Positions 45,153-52,955 of a stretch of DNA of 64,000 nt are shown here, piece by piece; positions within the stretch are counted from its first letter, which is position 1; the number at the start of each line of letters is the position of its first letter. The notes beneath the pieces were generated by a model. That model saw only the letters and a program-made list of their open reading frames with translations, was not told where the DNA came from and searched no databases. Position numbers and translations under genes: made by a program. Location of the stretch: the NCBI GenBank assembly GCA_029959295.1, contig JASCOH010000008.1, positions 1 to 64,000 of the forward strand, read 5' to 3'. The DNA is from Flavobacteriaceae bacterium PS02334 (lineage in GTDB: Bacteria; Bacteroidota; Bacteroidia; Flavobacteriales; Flavobacteriaceae).

Positions 45153-45527
45153 ATGCCCTTACTTTTCCTTTACTCCAATTTCTGTTACAGGCTATCATAG
45201 CCTGGTCATTAATGTTATAAAAATTTAGAACAGAATATTTCCACAATCAACCGGTAAAAAGGCAGCTAAGTTATAGCGGGCAGCCATCGCACACATCCAC
45301 CAATAAAAAAAACGAATGAACGGTTTCCCCCTAAAGGAACCCCCATTAAATCATTTTTTTTCTTGGTCTTCGCTGTTGCCCGCTTGGATTATCTGCTTTC
45401 TTTTTTCCGGTTTTTCTTTTGGAAAAAATTATGCGAAGCGAAGCGGAGCAGACCACAACGGGAGGCGGGAAACGAGAAAAGCGAACGAGTATTTAAACAT
45501 TTTTTCAAACATCAAAAATTTAGCATT
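45153..45527. other. Intergenic region before the DUF932 gene
   Basis: About 375 bases without a convincing gene. A perfect inverted repeat CAGGCTA-TCA-TAGCCTG lies at 45188-45204. A pyrimidine-rich tract and the repeat GCGAAGCGAAGCGGAGC (about 45433-45450) lie further on. Reading frames that cross the region have no recognisable protein features. It may be a long leader or a site for regulation of the DUF932 operon. Confidence 0.4.
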
Positions 45528-46601
45528 ATGGCACACAACATCAATTTCAACGAGCAAACAGGACGTCATTCATTCTTTAGCGTTCAACAAAAAGCGTGGC
45601 ACGGTTTAGGGCAAATCGTAGAGCAGTACCCAACAAGCGAGGAAGCAATACTACACGCAGGTTTAGATTATGAGGTAATCAAATCGCCACTGTTTACACA
45701 GGGCAGAACAATGAGCATCGGCGACAGCGGAGAGCTGATTGAAGCCAACGGCATTTTAGTACCTGACAGTTTCGCCACACTTCGCACCGATACCAATACC
45801 CCACTGGGCGTAGTAGGTAAAGACTACCATATCGTACAAAACCGTGAGGCGTTTAACTTCTTTGATGCTATTGTCGGCGGAGGCGAGGGAATACTGTACG
45901 AAACCGCAGGAGCATTGGGCAACGGGGAACGCATTTTTATCACTGCCAAGCTGCCCGACTATATCCGAGTAGGTAACGGCGACGACGTTACAGAAAAGTA
46001 CATTTTCTTAACCACAAGCCACGACGGTAGCGGAAGTATTACCGCAGCGTTTACCCCTATCCGTATCGTATGCCAAAACACCCTTAACGCTTCATTGCGG
46101 AGTATGACCAATGTAGTGCGTATCAAACACACATCAGGGGCAAAACAACGTCTTGAAAACGCTCACAAGGTTATGGGACTTGCCAACACCCTAAGCAACA
46201 AGTTAGAGAACATTTTTAACGACTGGGCTAAAGTAAGGGTAACAGACCGTGAAGTAAGAAAGCTAATCCAGTTGGCACTTTGCCCGAACAAGGAAACGCT
46301 TAACCTACTCAAAAAAGGTGCGGAAGATGAAGTTTCCACCGTGTTCAAAAACACCGTAGATGATGCCTTTGAGTACGCTATGATAAGCGACACCCAACAA
46401 ATGGAAACCACCAAAGGCACATTGTTCGGGGCTTACAATGCTGTTACGGGTTATTTTCAGAATGTACGCAATTACAGGGATGGCGAAGCAAAACTACAAT
46501 CTATTGTAATGGGCGGTACAGCACAGCTAAAGACACAAAAAGCCTTTGAACTGTGTACCGACTTTGCCTATTCAGGAGCAGAGATTTTCAACTTCAATTA
46601 A
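45528..46601 (+). CDS. DUF932 domain protein (phage/plasmid-like, TIGR03299)
   Basis: The ATG at 45528 (MAHNINFNEQTGRHSFFSVQQ) gives 357 residues; upstream in-frame codons yield a low-complexity, Arg/Phe-rich stretch typical of non-coding DNA. The family blocks AWHGLGQIVEQYPTSEEAI, LGVVGKDYHIVQNREAFNFFD and FTPIRIVCQNTLNASL are present. DUF932 proteins are common on plasmids, phages and conjugative elements, with no proven function. Two small genes follow in the same direction. Confidence 0.9.
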   Translation: MAHNINFNEQTGRHSFFSVQQKAWHGLGQIVEQYPTSEEAILHAGLDYEVIKSPLFTQGRTMSIGDSGELIEANGILVPDSFATLRTDTNTPLGVVGKDYHIVQNREAFNFFDAIVGGGEGILYETAGALGNGERIFITAKLPDYIRVGNGDDVTEKYIFLTTSHDGSGSITAAFTPIRIVCQNTLNASLRSMTNVVRIKHTSGAKQRLENAHKVMGLANTLSNKLENIFNDWAKVRVTDREVRKLIQLALCPNKETLNLLKKGAEDEVSTVFKNTVDDAFEYAMISDTQQMETTKGTLFGAYNAVTGYFQNVRNYRDGEAKLQSIVMGGTAQLKTQKAFELCTDFAYSGAEIFNFN

Positions 46602-46653
46602 ATCATCAAAGGCGACTGCCTGCAAAGGTGGTCGCCTACTAAAAACAAAAGAT

Positions 46654-47061
46654 ATGAAAGCATTACATAAAATGGATAATCTGGAAAAAGCGGGCTTACT
46701 GTGCAAACTGTTTCCCGAAGAACTGGAGAACCTGCAAAACGCAATAGAAAAACAATGCGGGTACTTCCTTAAAAATGAAACTGCCTTCCGTGAGGGGTGG
46801 TATCAAAAAGGATTTTTCACGGCTGAATTTTGGTACAGGCTTGTGCAGAATGCACAAAAAGGGATAAACAAAAATGAACCGCTTTGGAAACGTCCGCACT
46901 GGTTTACAGACCATTTTTTCGACGGACATCACTCAATATTCGCTATCCATTGCCTTGTTGAGTACGCAGACGAAGAACAATGCAACCCACAACTAAAACA
47001 GGCTATACACCTGCTATTCGGGAGCGACAAATTTTTACAAACAACCTTAAACGATAAATAA
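46654..47061 (+). CDS. Small hypothetical protein of the conjugative element
   Basis: The ATG at 46654 (MKALHKMDNLEKAGLLCKLF) gives 135 residues, 52 bases after the DUF932 stop. It is rich in aromatic residues (REGWYQKGFFTAEFWYRLV, KRPHWFTDHFFDGHHSIFAIH) and likely cytoplasmic, with no signal peptide or TM segment. I do not recognise the family. Position and spacing suggest co-transcription with its neighbours. Confidence 0.7.
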   Translation: MKALHKMDNLEKAGLLCKLFPEELENLQNAIEKQCGYFLKNETAFREGWYQKGFFTAEFWYRLVQNAQKGINKNEPLWKRPHWFTDHFFDGHHSIFAIHCLVEYADEEQCNPQLKQAIHLLFGSDKFLQTTLNDK

Positions 47062-47063
47062 TT

Positions 47064-47555
47064 ATGGCTAATTGGTGCAACAATACGGTTGTTTTCGAGG
47101 GAACAAACGAAGCAATCGAACAGATAACACAGCTATTCAAATCTATGGCTGAAAAAGAGCAGAAAGAAGATTGCGGGCAACTGCCCAATTTCGTACAGGA
47201 TACGCACGGAGATTATTTCTTCAGCATCAGCCAAGACAATGAAAGTATGGGCGTGTTCCAGTATGAAACAAAATGGTCGCCTAATACGGAAGTCGTTAAG
47301 CAGATAGCAGAACATTTTAAAGTTGCCTTCACACACGAGTATGAGGAATTGGGATGCTTAGTATTTGGCAAGGCAACATTTGAGAACGGTACACTAACGG
47401 AAACCTGCTTAGATAGTCAGGATTTTGAAAGCTATGAATTAGACGAGGAAACCGACACCTACCATTTTGAGGGTAAGGAGTATGACAGCGAATGGGAAAT
47501 ACTTGAAACTTTGTTAGAACGTAAAATCGAAAATCAGTTAAAAACGATTAACTAA
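47064..47555 (+). CDS. Api92/DUF1281-like protein with ferredoxin-like fold
   Basis: The 163-residue protein begins MANWCNNTVVFEGTNEAIEQI, the typical opening of DUF1281/Api92-like proteins (W-C-x-N, then a beta-alpha-beta unit). It continues with FSISQDNESMGVFQYETKWSP, where the conserved W-x-P-N pattern fits the family. It starts 2 bases after the upstream stop and is likely coupled. The family is found on mobile elements; no function is known. Confidence 0.75.
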   Translation: MANWCNNTVVFEGTNEAIEQITQLFKSMAEKEQKEDCGQLPNFVQDTHGDYFFSISQDNESMGVFQYETKWSPNTEVVKQIAEHFKVAFTHEYEELGCLVFGKATFENGTLTETCLDSQDFESYELDEETDTYHFEGKEYDSEWEILETLLERKIENQLKTIN

Positions 47556-47601
47556 TACAGCCGCCTGACTTAAAACGTTGGGCGGCAAAAAAACAGATCC
47601 T

Positions 47602-47624
47602 CCCGATGGTCGGGCAGTTTTTTT
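47602..47624 (+). terminator. Rho-independent terminator after the DUF932 gene trio
   Basis: Stem CCCGA / TCGGG with a TGG loop followed by CAG and T7. A second inverted repeat (GCCGCC / GGCGGC, 47560-47586) precedes it. This separates the trio from the defence module. The rest up to 47824 holds no gene I can support. Confidence 0.7.
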
Positions 47625-47824
47625 GCTTTTAAGAGGTGCAACCCCATTGCCAAAATGCTCGCCACGCAATTCCATTTCTACATTTTACCAAAAAGATTGC
47701 GACATTATTGCGTGGGATATTCTTTATCCCATTTTTTATTTATACTTTTTTTCTTGTCACATTGGAGGCCACAGAAAAGAAGCAAGAGAACAATTTTGAG
47801 GTTAGAAGCACTTTTTAAATTCAC

Positions 47825-47832
47825 TAAATTTG
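47825..47832 (+). promoter_or_regulatory. -7 element of the RES/GIY-YIG/AbiH module
   Basis: TAAATTTG matches TAnnTTTG and lies 30 bases before the ATG at 47863. It shows that the earlier in-frame TTG at 47830 is unlikely to be the start. Confidence 0.55.
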
Positions 47833-47862
47833 TATTCTAACAAAGACCAACAAATCAGATAT

Positions 47863-49014
47863 ATGGGAGGTGTAAAACAGAGGTGGCTTGAATTGGAAAG
47901 TAGAAATTTAAGTAGTATTCCAGATAAAAACATTTGTATCAAGCATTTTGAAGACAAAAGCATTAACCGTTTCATTAAACAAAACTATCAAGATGGCTTT
48001 TGCGATTATTGTGGCAAGGAATTAAAAGTTGTTCCCCTTGAAGATTTAATGGAGTTTATTATGGATGGCATTTCAAACTTCTACGAAGATGCAGCCAATT
48101 TTATGAGTTACAATTCAAGAGAGGGGGGTTATCTTGGAGAAATTTATACTCCTGACGAACTCATTCAAGAACACATCGAATTAATCGCTGAACCGTTTGA
48201 AGTTATAGAAGACATCGTTAACTCAATTGAAGATATTGCTTGGGCTCAACCGGACTTGTATTATGACAACATTAAAGATGATTTAGAATTTCAATGGAAA
48301 TACTTTAAAGATATTATTAAACATAAGTCCCGTTATCTTTTTTCATCCGGGGACAGTGACCAACCTAAAGCTCTATATATATTACAAGAGGTAGGCAAGC
48401 TTATATCGAAATTAAACATAATAAGGGTAGTCCCGGCAGGAACAAAACTTTATCGTTGCAGACAGCACGACTTCAAAACAAATATTACTGAATTTGAGGA
48501 AATTTCTGCTCCGCCTAATAAGAAAGCAATTTATCCGAATAGGTTTAGCCCATCAGGAATATCAATGTTTTATTCTGCTTTTGATATTGATACAGCAATT
48601 TTAGAAACAATAAGCAGGACAGATAAATACAAAAAGTATGTTACGATTGCAGAATTTGAAACATTAGAAAATCAGATTGTTGTTGATTTTAACAGGTTGC
48701 CTAAAATTCCAAGTATTTTCGGAATTAGAGATAAGAAACGATACTACCTTGTCTTATTCCTATACTCATTTGTAAGAGATATAACTCAACAAATTACTAA
48801 GGATGGAAAAGAGCATACCGAATACGTTCCAACGCAAGTTGTGACTGAATTTTTAAGGTATCCATTTAATAAAAATCGAAAGAATAAAATATCGGGAATT
48901 ATTTATCCCTCTTCGCAAAATAAAAATCAGAAATCGGCAGTGTTTTTTTGGGATGACGAATTAAGTAAAGAAAAGGTAAAATTGAATAAATTAGAACGGA
49001 GAAAAATTATTTAA
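47863..49014 (+). CDS. HEPN-associated N-terminal domain / RES-domain protein (putative NAD-degrading toxin)
   Basis: The ATG at 47863 (MGGVKQRWLELESRNL) gives 383 residues. The N-terminal part (about 1-165) resembles the HEPN/RES N-terminal domain: a CxxC pair at Cys47 and Cys50 (FCDYCGKEL), then DGISNFYEDAANFMSY. The RES domain (about 190-365) shows YRCR (Arg198, Arg200), MFYSAFDIDTAILETI (Tyr237, Glu248) and GIIYPSSQNK (the conserved Ser region). RES proteins such as MbcT and ParT consume or modify NAD-linked substrates and act as toxins. No Xre-MbcA type antitoxin lies next to it. Its stop TAA directly abuts the ATG of the next gene. Confidence 0.85.
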   Translation: MGGVKQRWLELESRNLSSIPDKNICIKHFEDKSINRFIKQNYQDGFCDYCGKELKVVPLEDLMEFIMDGISNFYEDAANFMSYNSREGGYLGEIYTPDELIQEHIELIAEPFEVIEDIVNSIEDIAWAQPDLYYDNIKDDLEFQWKYFKDIIKHKSRYLFSSGDSDQPKALYILQEVGKLISKLNIIRVVPAGTKLYRCRQHDFKTNITEFEEISAPPNKKAIYPNRFSPSGISMFYSAFDIDTAILETISRTDKYKKYVTIAEFETLENQIVVDFNRLPKIPSIFGIRDKKRYYLVLFLYSFVRDITQQITKDGKEHTEYVPTQVVTEFLRYPFNKNRKNKISGIIYPSSQNKNQKSAVFFWDDELSKEKVKLNKLERRKII

Positions 49015-49590
49015 ATGAAAATTGACACTAAAGGCATCGTCAAGAAATCTGAAAAATTTGCATTAAATGTAGCTGACCAAATTTCTAAAATTACGGTTCA
49101 ACCATTTTGTGAAATATCTTTTCATTCCTTGCAGTTTAGAGATAAAGCAACACTAAAAAAGCACATAGATAAAATTCCCAAAAGTGATAATCCACTTATC
49201 TATATATTACGAGTTCAGTCCCCAAAAAAGGTAAAAAGATTAATTGAACATTTTGAAAACTATCATTCTGCAAACAAGCTAAAAACAAAGAATAAAGATA
49301 GAGTTAATCTTTCCCGATACAACAAAACTTCATCGGATATATTATACGTTGGAAGTTCAACAACCGATTTCAAGACAAGAATTAAAAACCATCTTGGTAC
49401 AAAGGGAACGAGAGTTTATAGCTTGCATTTATGCAAGTGGGACAATTGTTTGGAATACGATTTGAATATTTTTGCATACGAAGTCATTTCGGAGAGTGAT
49501 GAAACAATTGAGCGTTTCATTGTCGAAATTCTTGAACAGCAATTCTGGGATAAGCTAAGTCCAATATTTGGAAAACGCAGTGGTTTGTAA
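49015..49590 (+). CDS. GIY-YIG-like nuclease protein, coupled to the RES gene
   Basis: The 191-residue protein has a GIY-like strand IYIL (62-65), then an insertion of about 45 residues, then YVGSS (111-115). TDFKTRIKNHLG follows (Arg122, His126), then YSLHLCKW, and a C-terminal block VEILEQQFWDKLSPIFGKRSG with candidate catalytic Glu171/174. This follows the order of GIY-YIG domains, but the first motif is degenerate and the family-typical Asn is replaced near KRSG. An N-terminal 60-residue extension is present. The function could be nuclease, sensor or antitoxin; only the fold is suggested. Translation is coupled to the RES gene with no gap. Confidence 0.7.
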   Translation: MKIDTKGIVKKSEKFALNVADQISKITVQPFCEISFHSLQFRDKATLKKHIDKIPKSDNPLIYILRVQSPKKVKRLIEHFENYHSANKLKTKNKDRVNLSRYNKTSSDILYVGSSTTDFKTRIKNHLGTKGTRVYSLHLCKWDNCLEYDLNIFAYEVISESDETIERFIVEILEQQFWDKLSPIFGKRSGL

Positions 49591-49621
49591 GCCCATAAGA
49601 ATAAATTTAAACAACTGAATT

Positions 49622-50602
49622 ATGAAAACATTATACATTATTGGTAATGGATTTGACATCCATCATAAATTAGACACGAGATATCAAAGTTTTGCAAACT
49701 ACTTGGCTGAAAATAACAGCGAGGTTTACGACCTTTTATTAAATTATTATGGACTTCCCGATATTACAAATCCCGAATTGACGGATGAAGAATATGCTTT
49801 ATGGTCAAGATTTGAGCAAGCGTTAGCCGACTTGGATTACCTAACGGTATTGGATGATAATTCTGACCTAATAGCCCGACCTGGTGCTGAAGATTTTCGA
49901 GATAGGGATTGGCATAGTTATCAAGTTGAAATGGAACTAATCATTAAAGATTTAACCACTACCCTAATTAGCGACTTTAATAGTTTTATCCTTGAAGTCG
50001 AATACGAAAATATTCCCGATGATATGCTAATTGAATTGGAAGACGATAGCCATTTTTTAAATTTCAATTATACTGAAACACTACAGAAAGGCTACGGTAT
50101 TCCCGAAGAAAGAATAACCTATATTCATAACAGAGCAGATACAGACAATTGTACTCTTATTTTAGGCCACGGAACTGACCCAGCAAATTTTGAGGAGAAA
50201 GAAGAAGAACCGCCACAAAGTTTAAGCGAAGAAGAATTATACGAATGGCGAGAACAAAAGGCTGATGAATATGACTATTCTTATGAAAGTGCCAAGCAAG
50301 AAATATTATCTTATTATACAAAGGCATTTAAAAATACAACTTCAATTATAGAAAACAATATTGATTTTTTTTCAAATCTTACTGAAGTTGAAAAAGTTAT
50401 CGTCTTGGGACATTCTATTTCAGAGGTAGATTTAAAATATTTTGAAGTATTAAAAGCCAAACTAAATGAAAATGTAATTTGGAATGTTTCATATTACAGT
50501 GAACTTGAAAAGCAAGCACACAAAGAAACTTTGTTGCAACTTGGAGTAAATGACACTAATATTATTCAAATAAAAATTGCTGATTTAAAAAGGCAACCTT
50601 AG
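49622..50602 (+). CDS. abiH: AbiH family abortive-infection protein
   Basis: The 326-residue protein begins MKTLYIIGNGFDIHHKLDTRY, the diagnostic GNGFD-x-x-H block of AbiH (Pfam AbiH, a Rossmann/SIR2-like fold). Later blocks are FLNFNYTETLQKGYGIPEERITYIHN, LILGHGTDP and VIVLGHSISEVDLKYFEVL, which form the nucleotide-pocket-like end. In Lactococcus AbiH blocks phage growth by abortive infection; the exact mechanism is unclear. It is 31 bases after the GIY-YIG gene in the same direction and ends overlapping the convergent receiver-protein gene by 4 bases. Confidence 0.92.
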   Translation: MKTLYIIGNGFDIHHKLDTRYQSFANYLAENNSEVYDLLLNYYGLPDITNPELTDEEYALWSRFEQALADLDYLTVLDDNSDLIARPGAEDFRDRDWHSYQVEMELIIKDLTTTLISDFNSFILEVEYENIPDDMLIELEDDSHFLNFNYTETLQKGYGIPEERITYIHNRADTDNCTLILGHGTDPANFEEKEEEPPQSLSEEELYEWREQKADEYDYSYESAKQEILSYYTKAFKNTTSIIENNIDFFSNLTEVEKVIVLGHSISEVDLKYFEVLKAKLNENVIWNVSYYSELEKQAHKETLLQLGVNDTNIIQIKIADLKRQP

Positions 50603-51048
50603 TTATTGCTGAAATATTCTTTAGTAATTTCCGCTACTCCCATACTAAAATATCTTCCGCCATTAATAACAACTTCAATAGCTTTTTTAAAATCGTCCGC
50701 ATCGCTACCAACGAGCAAGTAGCCTACAAAGCCAATTCTCAAAAGAGATTTTACGGCTTTTTCGGTATCAATATCACTATGGGCAATAAGTTTTATTATC
50801 GGGTATTGTATCCTCAATTCTTGAAGCCGTACCAATATATTCTTATCATAAAAATCGAGGTCAATAATACATACCTTAGGAAGCGATTTTAAAGCGGATA
50901 ATTGAGATACTCCGTCTTCAATGTTTTCCGAATGGAAGAGTATAGCAGTTCCTAAAGCAACGAGGTCGTTGCAAGTCATATCCACAATCGGGTTTTTATC
51001 GTTGATAAATGCAATGCTGATTTCCTTTGAGGTGTTTGAAGTTTCCAT
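50599..51048 (-). CDS. Stand-alone response-regulator receiver protein of the conjugative element
   Basis: The ATG at 51048 (METSNTSKEISIAFINDKNPIV) gives 149 residues. It is a CheY-like receiver domain with the phosphoacceptor Asp in VCIIDLDFYDKN, a Ser in IKLIAHSD and the GYLLVGSDADDFKKAIEVVINGGRYF ending seen in NarL/LuxR receivers. The usual C-terminal helix-turn-helix is missing. Similar single-domain regulators occur in Bacteroidota elements next to small HTH genes. It may regulate transfer or excision, which is inference. Confidence 0.8.
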   Translation of the reverse strand: METSNTSKEISIAFINDKNPIVDMTCNDLVALGTAILFHSENIEDGVSQLSALKSLPKVCIIDLDFYDKNILVRLQELRIQYPIIKLIAHSDIDTEKAVKSLLRIGFVGYLLVGSDADDFKKAIEVVINGGRYFSMGVAEITKEYFSNN

Positions 51049-51322
51049 ACTACCAGTTTTTAATGTTAGTGGTAGTTCTGCACAAAAAAAGAAGCGCAGG
51101 CAACTACACTTACCGCACATTGAGGCACTGGTATGCCCGACAACGAATAAGCGAGCGCCCACGCCTTTTGACGTGAGCGTTCTTACTTATCTGTCCCGTT
51201 GTCTAAAAATTACCAGTTTTCAATGTGGGACTTAAAGCAAAAACACTTTAAGTATTTTCTATATTTTCTAACGCAAAGATACTAAACTCATTCCTATATG
51301 AAAGTATATAGGGAGAAAAAGG
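51049..51322. promoter_or_regulatory. Regulatory region between the receiver gene and the HTH genes
   Basis: The repeat TACCAGTTTT-n-AATGT occurs at 51051-51066 and 51211-51226, exactly 160 bases apart in the same orientation. On the - strand TATCTTTG (plus 51274-51281) matches TAnnTTTG. An inverted repeat CCTATAT / ATATAGG with a 6-base loop lies at 51293-51312. The region probably holds the promoter of the receiver gene and possible operators. No gene is seen. Confidence 0.45.
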
Positions 51323-51622
51323 TTACAGTCTGTCTGTTTTATTGTAAATGTAATTCTGCTCCAGTATTGTCAGAATATCGCTTTCCTTATAAATAATCTT
51401 ACCGCCTATCTGTATATACGGCAGGATATTATCATCACGGTATTGCTGTAAAGTCCGTTTGCTGATATGGAGCAGCTTACATACATCTTCGCCCGACAAA
51501 TAGATTTCTCCGTTCATTACAGGACGGTAGTTTTTCAGTATGCCTTCAATACGGTTTCTTAGCTGCGTAATCATTTCCTTATGGGCGATGATTTCTTCAT
51601 TGTCATTCGTGAATAAATCCAT
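51323..51622 (-). CDS. MerR/excisionase-type helix-turn-helix protein
   Basis: The ATG at 51622 (MDLFTNDNEEIIAHKEM) gives 99 residues. The C-terminal HTH_17-type domain has YLSGEDVCKLLHISKRTLQQYRDDNILPYIQIGGKIIYKESDILTIL. This resembles the small excision proteins (Xis2c/Xis2d) of CTnDOT and related elements, but the match is by pattern only. The gene overlaps the upstream HTH gene by 20 bases, so the two are translationally linked. Confidence 0.82.
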   Translation of the reverse strand: MDLFTNDNEEIIAHKEMITQLRNRIEGILKNYRPVMNGEIYLSGEDVCKLLHISKRTLQQYRDDNILPYIQIGGKIIYKESDILTILEQNYIYNKTDRL

Positions 51623-51914
51623 TTTCAACAGTATTGTACGGCTGTCCGGCTTGGAGCAAAGCCTGTACATCCGAGAGTTTATAATAGTTCTTGCGGTTCA
51701 GTTTGGAATAAGGCAGCAAGCCTTTTTCCTTATAGGTCTGCAAAGTCCGTTTAGTAATGTTCATCATCAGGCACACTTCCTGGTTATCGAGCCATTGCTC
51801 TTCTTTAAAAATGGGCGTGTATTTCTGCGTGGCATTTTCGGTCATTTCCAAAAGTGCTTTTAGCTCATTTTTCATTCCGTCCAAAGCGGATTTTTGTATT
51901 GCGATAACTTCCAT
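51603..51914 (-). CDS. MerR/excisionase-type helix-turn-helix protein (second of pair)
   Basis: The 103-residue protein has an N-terminal helical segment (MKNELKALLEM) and an HTH_17-like domain (WLDNQEVCLMMNITKRTLQTYKEKGLLPYSKLNRKNYYKLSDVQALL). It is about as similar to its neighbour as two ancient duplicates. Such pairs occur in excision operons of Bacteroidota conjugative elements. A role in excision or transfer control is inferred from position and family. Confidence 0.82.
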   Translation of the reverse strand: MEVIAIQKSALDGMKNELKALLEMTENATQKYTPIFKEEQWLDNQEVCLMMNITKRTLQTYKEKGLLPYSKLNRKNYYKLSDVQALLQAGQPYNTVENGFIHE

Positions 51915-52035
51915 CGTTTGCTCAATTTTGCTGTGGAAGTCGAATTTATAAAGGCTTAATGCAGCGGTGGAGAATGTTGCAGAGTTTGGCTTTGAAAGGC
52001 AGTGTTTGGCGGGTTACCATCCCTATAAAACAAAA

Positions 52036-52066
52036 AAATAGGATAGCCTTTTGGGCTATCCTATTT
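52036..52066. terminator. Strong hairpin between the membrane protein and HTH genes
   Basis: AAATAGGATAGCC / GGCTATCCTATTT with a 5-base loop. A-runs lie on the left, as expected for a terminator of the - strand membrane-protein transcript. Confidence 0.75.
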
Positions 52067-52086
52067 GCTTTAAATCTGTATTATAA

Positions 52087-52362
52087 TTATCTGCGTTGGG
52101 CAGGTTGTTCGGTATTTACCGTTGGCTTATCCTTTTTCTCACGGGAGTAAACCCATAACGATAACAGCCCGAAAATAATCAGCGCATAAGCTACCCATTT
52201 ACCAACCTTTTCAATCAATTTAATGAAGACCGAACTTTCATAAGAGGAAAAACCCTCTGCTCCCATAGGGCTGCGCCTGTAGAACTTTCTCCGGTTAATC
52301 CAGTAACGAAGTCCCAAGCCTGCAATTAAAAATATTATTCCTATAACCAATGATGAAACCAT
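52087..52362 (-). CDS. Small two-TM membrane protein of the conjugative element
   Basis: The 91-residue protein has a TM segment at about 2-21 (SLVIGIIFLIAGLGLRYWI), a basic loop (NRRKFYRRSPMG) and a second TM segment at about 53-72 (WVAYALIIFGLLSLWVY). It ends in a charged tail. Relatives next to tra genes are often given unrelated transporter names; the sequence shows no transporter motif. It is the last gene of the leftward tra cluster, after a terminator. Confidence 0.75.
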   Translation of the reverse strand: MVSSLVIGIIFLIAGLGLRYWINRRKFYRRSPMGAEGFSSYESSVFIKLIEKVGKWVAYALIIFGLLSLWVYSREKKDKPTVNTEQPAQRR

Positions 52363-52450
52363 ACCCTCACATCTTTAATTTCACAAGTATAAATTTAAGA
52401 AATATTGATGAACCATTAAAATGCACCTAAGCAAATACGCTGTAAATAGA

Positions 52451-52484
52451 AAAACGGCTTACCAATCTGATAAGCCGTTTTTTT
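52451..52484 (-). terminator. Terminator after traQ
   Basis: Hairpin AAAACGGCTTA / TAAGCCGTTTT with a 9-base loop; A5 on the left gives a T-run for the - strand transcript. It lies just after the traQ stop codon. Confidence 0.82.
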
Positions 52485-52493
52485 GGTGTGTTT

Positions 52494-52943
52494 TTAATCA
52501 CTACTATTAAACTGAAAGCTCAACTGCTTTTCATTCCCGAAGCTGTCCGAAATCCAAACATCAAAAGATTGCGATACGGCAGAAGTTGATGTATAATACA
52601 GCCTGAATTGCTCCGTTGGTAATTGGTACAGGTCATTGGGCTGATAAGGCGGTTCATTGTAATACTGCAAAGTACCTTGCCCATCAAACTGGAAATAGCG
52701 GAGGAAATACTGCGTGTTACTATAATTCTCGGTACGCTGTATGGTAATGCGTATTTCTACGGTCTGCCCGTTGGCAACGTCTTTAGGCACTGGCATCACA
52801 TTGACCTCGAAAGGAAAATCGTTCTGTATTTCGAGTTCATCATCTTTGCTGCAAGATACCAACGTAACCGAAGCTGTGAGGATTGTCAGGAATACATATA
52901 GTGGCAGTAATCCCATTCTGAATTTATTAAATATTGCTGTCAT
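52494..52943 (-). CDS. traQ: Conjugative transposon protein TraQ (DUF3872)
   Basis: The 149-residue protein has a lipoprotein-like signal (LLPLYVFLTILTASVTLVSC, Cys as likely acylation site), then a beta-sandwich domain matching DUF3872: FPFEVNVMPVPKDVANGQTVEIRITIQRT, YFLRYFQFDGQGTL, SFDVWISDSFGNEKQLSFQF. TraQ belongs to the CTnDOT tra set. It follows traO by 12 bases. In CTnDOT the gene traP lies between them, but there is no room for it here. Confidence 0.9.
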   Translation of the reverse strand: MTAIFNKFRMGLLPLYVFLTILTASVTLVSCSKDDELEIQNDFPFEVNVMPVPKDVANGQTVEIRITIQRTENYSNTQYFLRYFQFDGQGTLQYYNEPPYQPNDLYQLPTEQFRLYYTSTSAVSQSFDVWISDSFGNEKQLSFQFNSSD

Positions 52944-52955
52944 CGTTTTTACGTT

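Noticed and set aside
45316-45609. 97-residue frame on the + strand before and into the DUF932 gene
   Set aside because: Its second part overlaps the DUF932 coding sequence in another frame and its first part has no recognisable features.
47830-47862. TTG codon as an earlier start for the RES protein
   Set aside because: It lies inside the -7 promoter element, so transcription would start after it; ATG at 47863 fits better.
52087-52362. Molybdenum or other ABC transporter permease
   Set aside because: Two TM segments and 91 residues with no permease motif; it is a small element-specific membrane protein.
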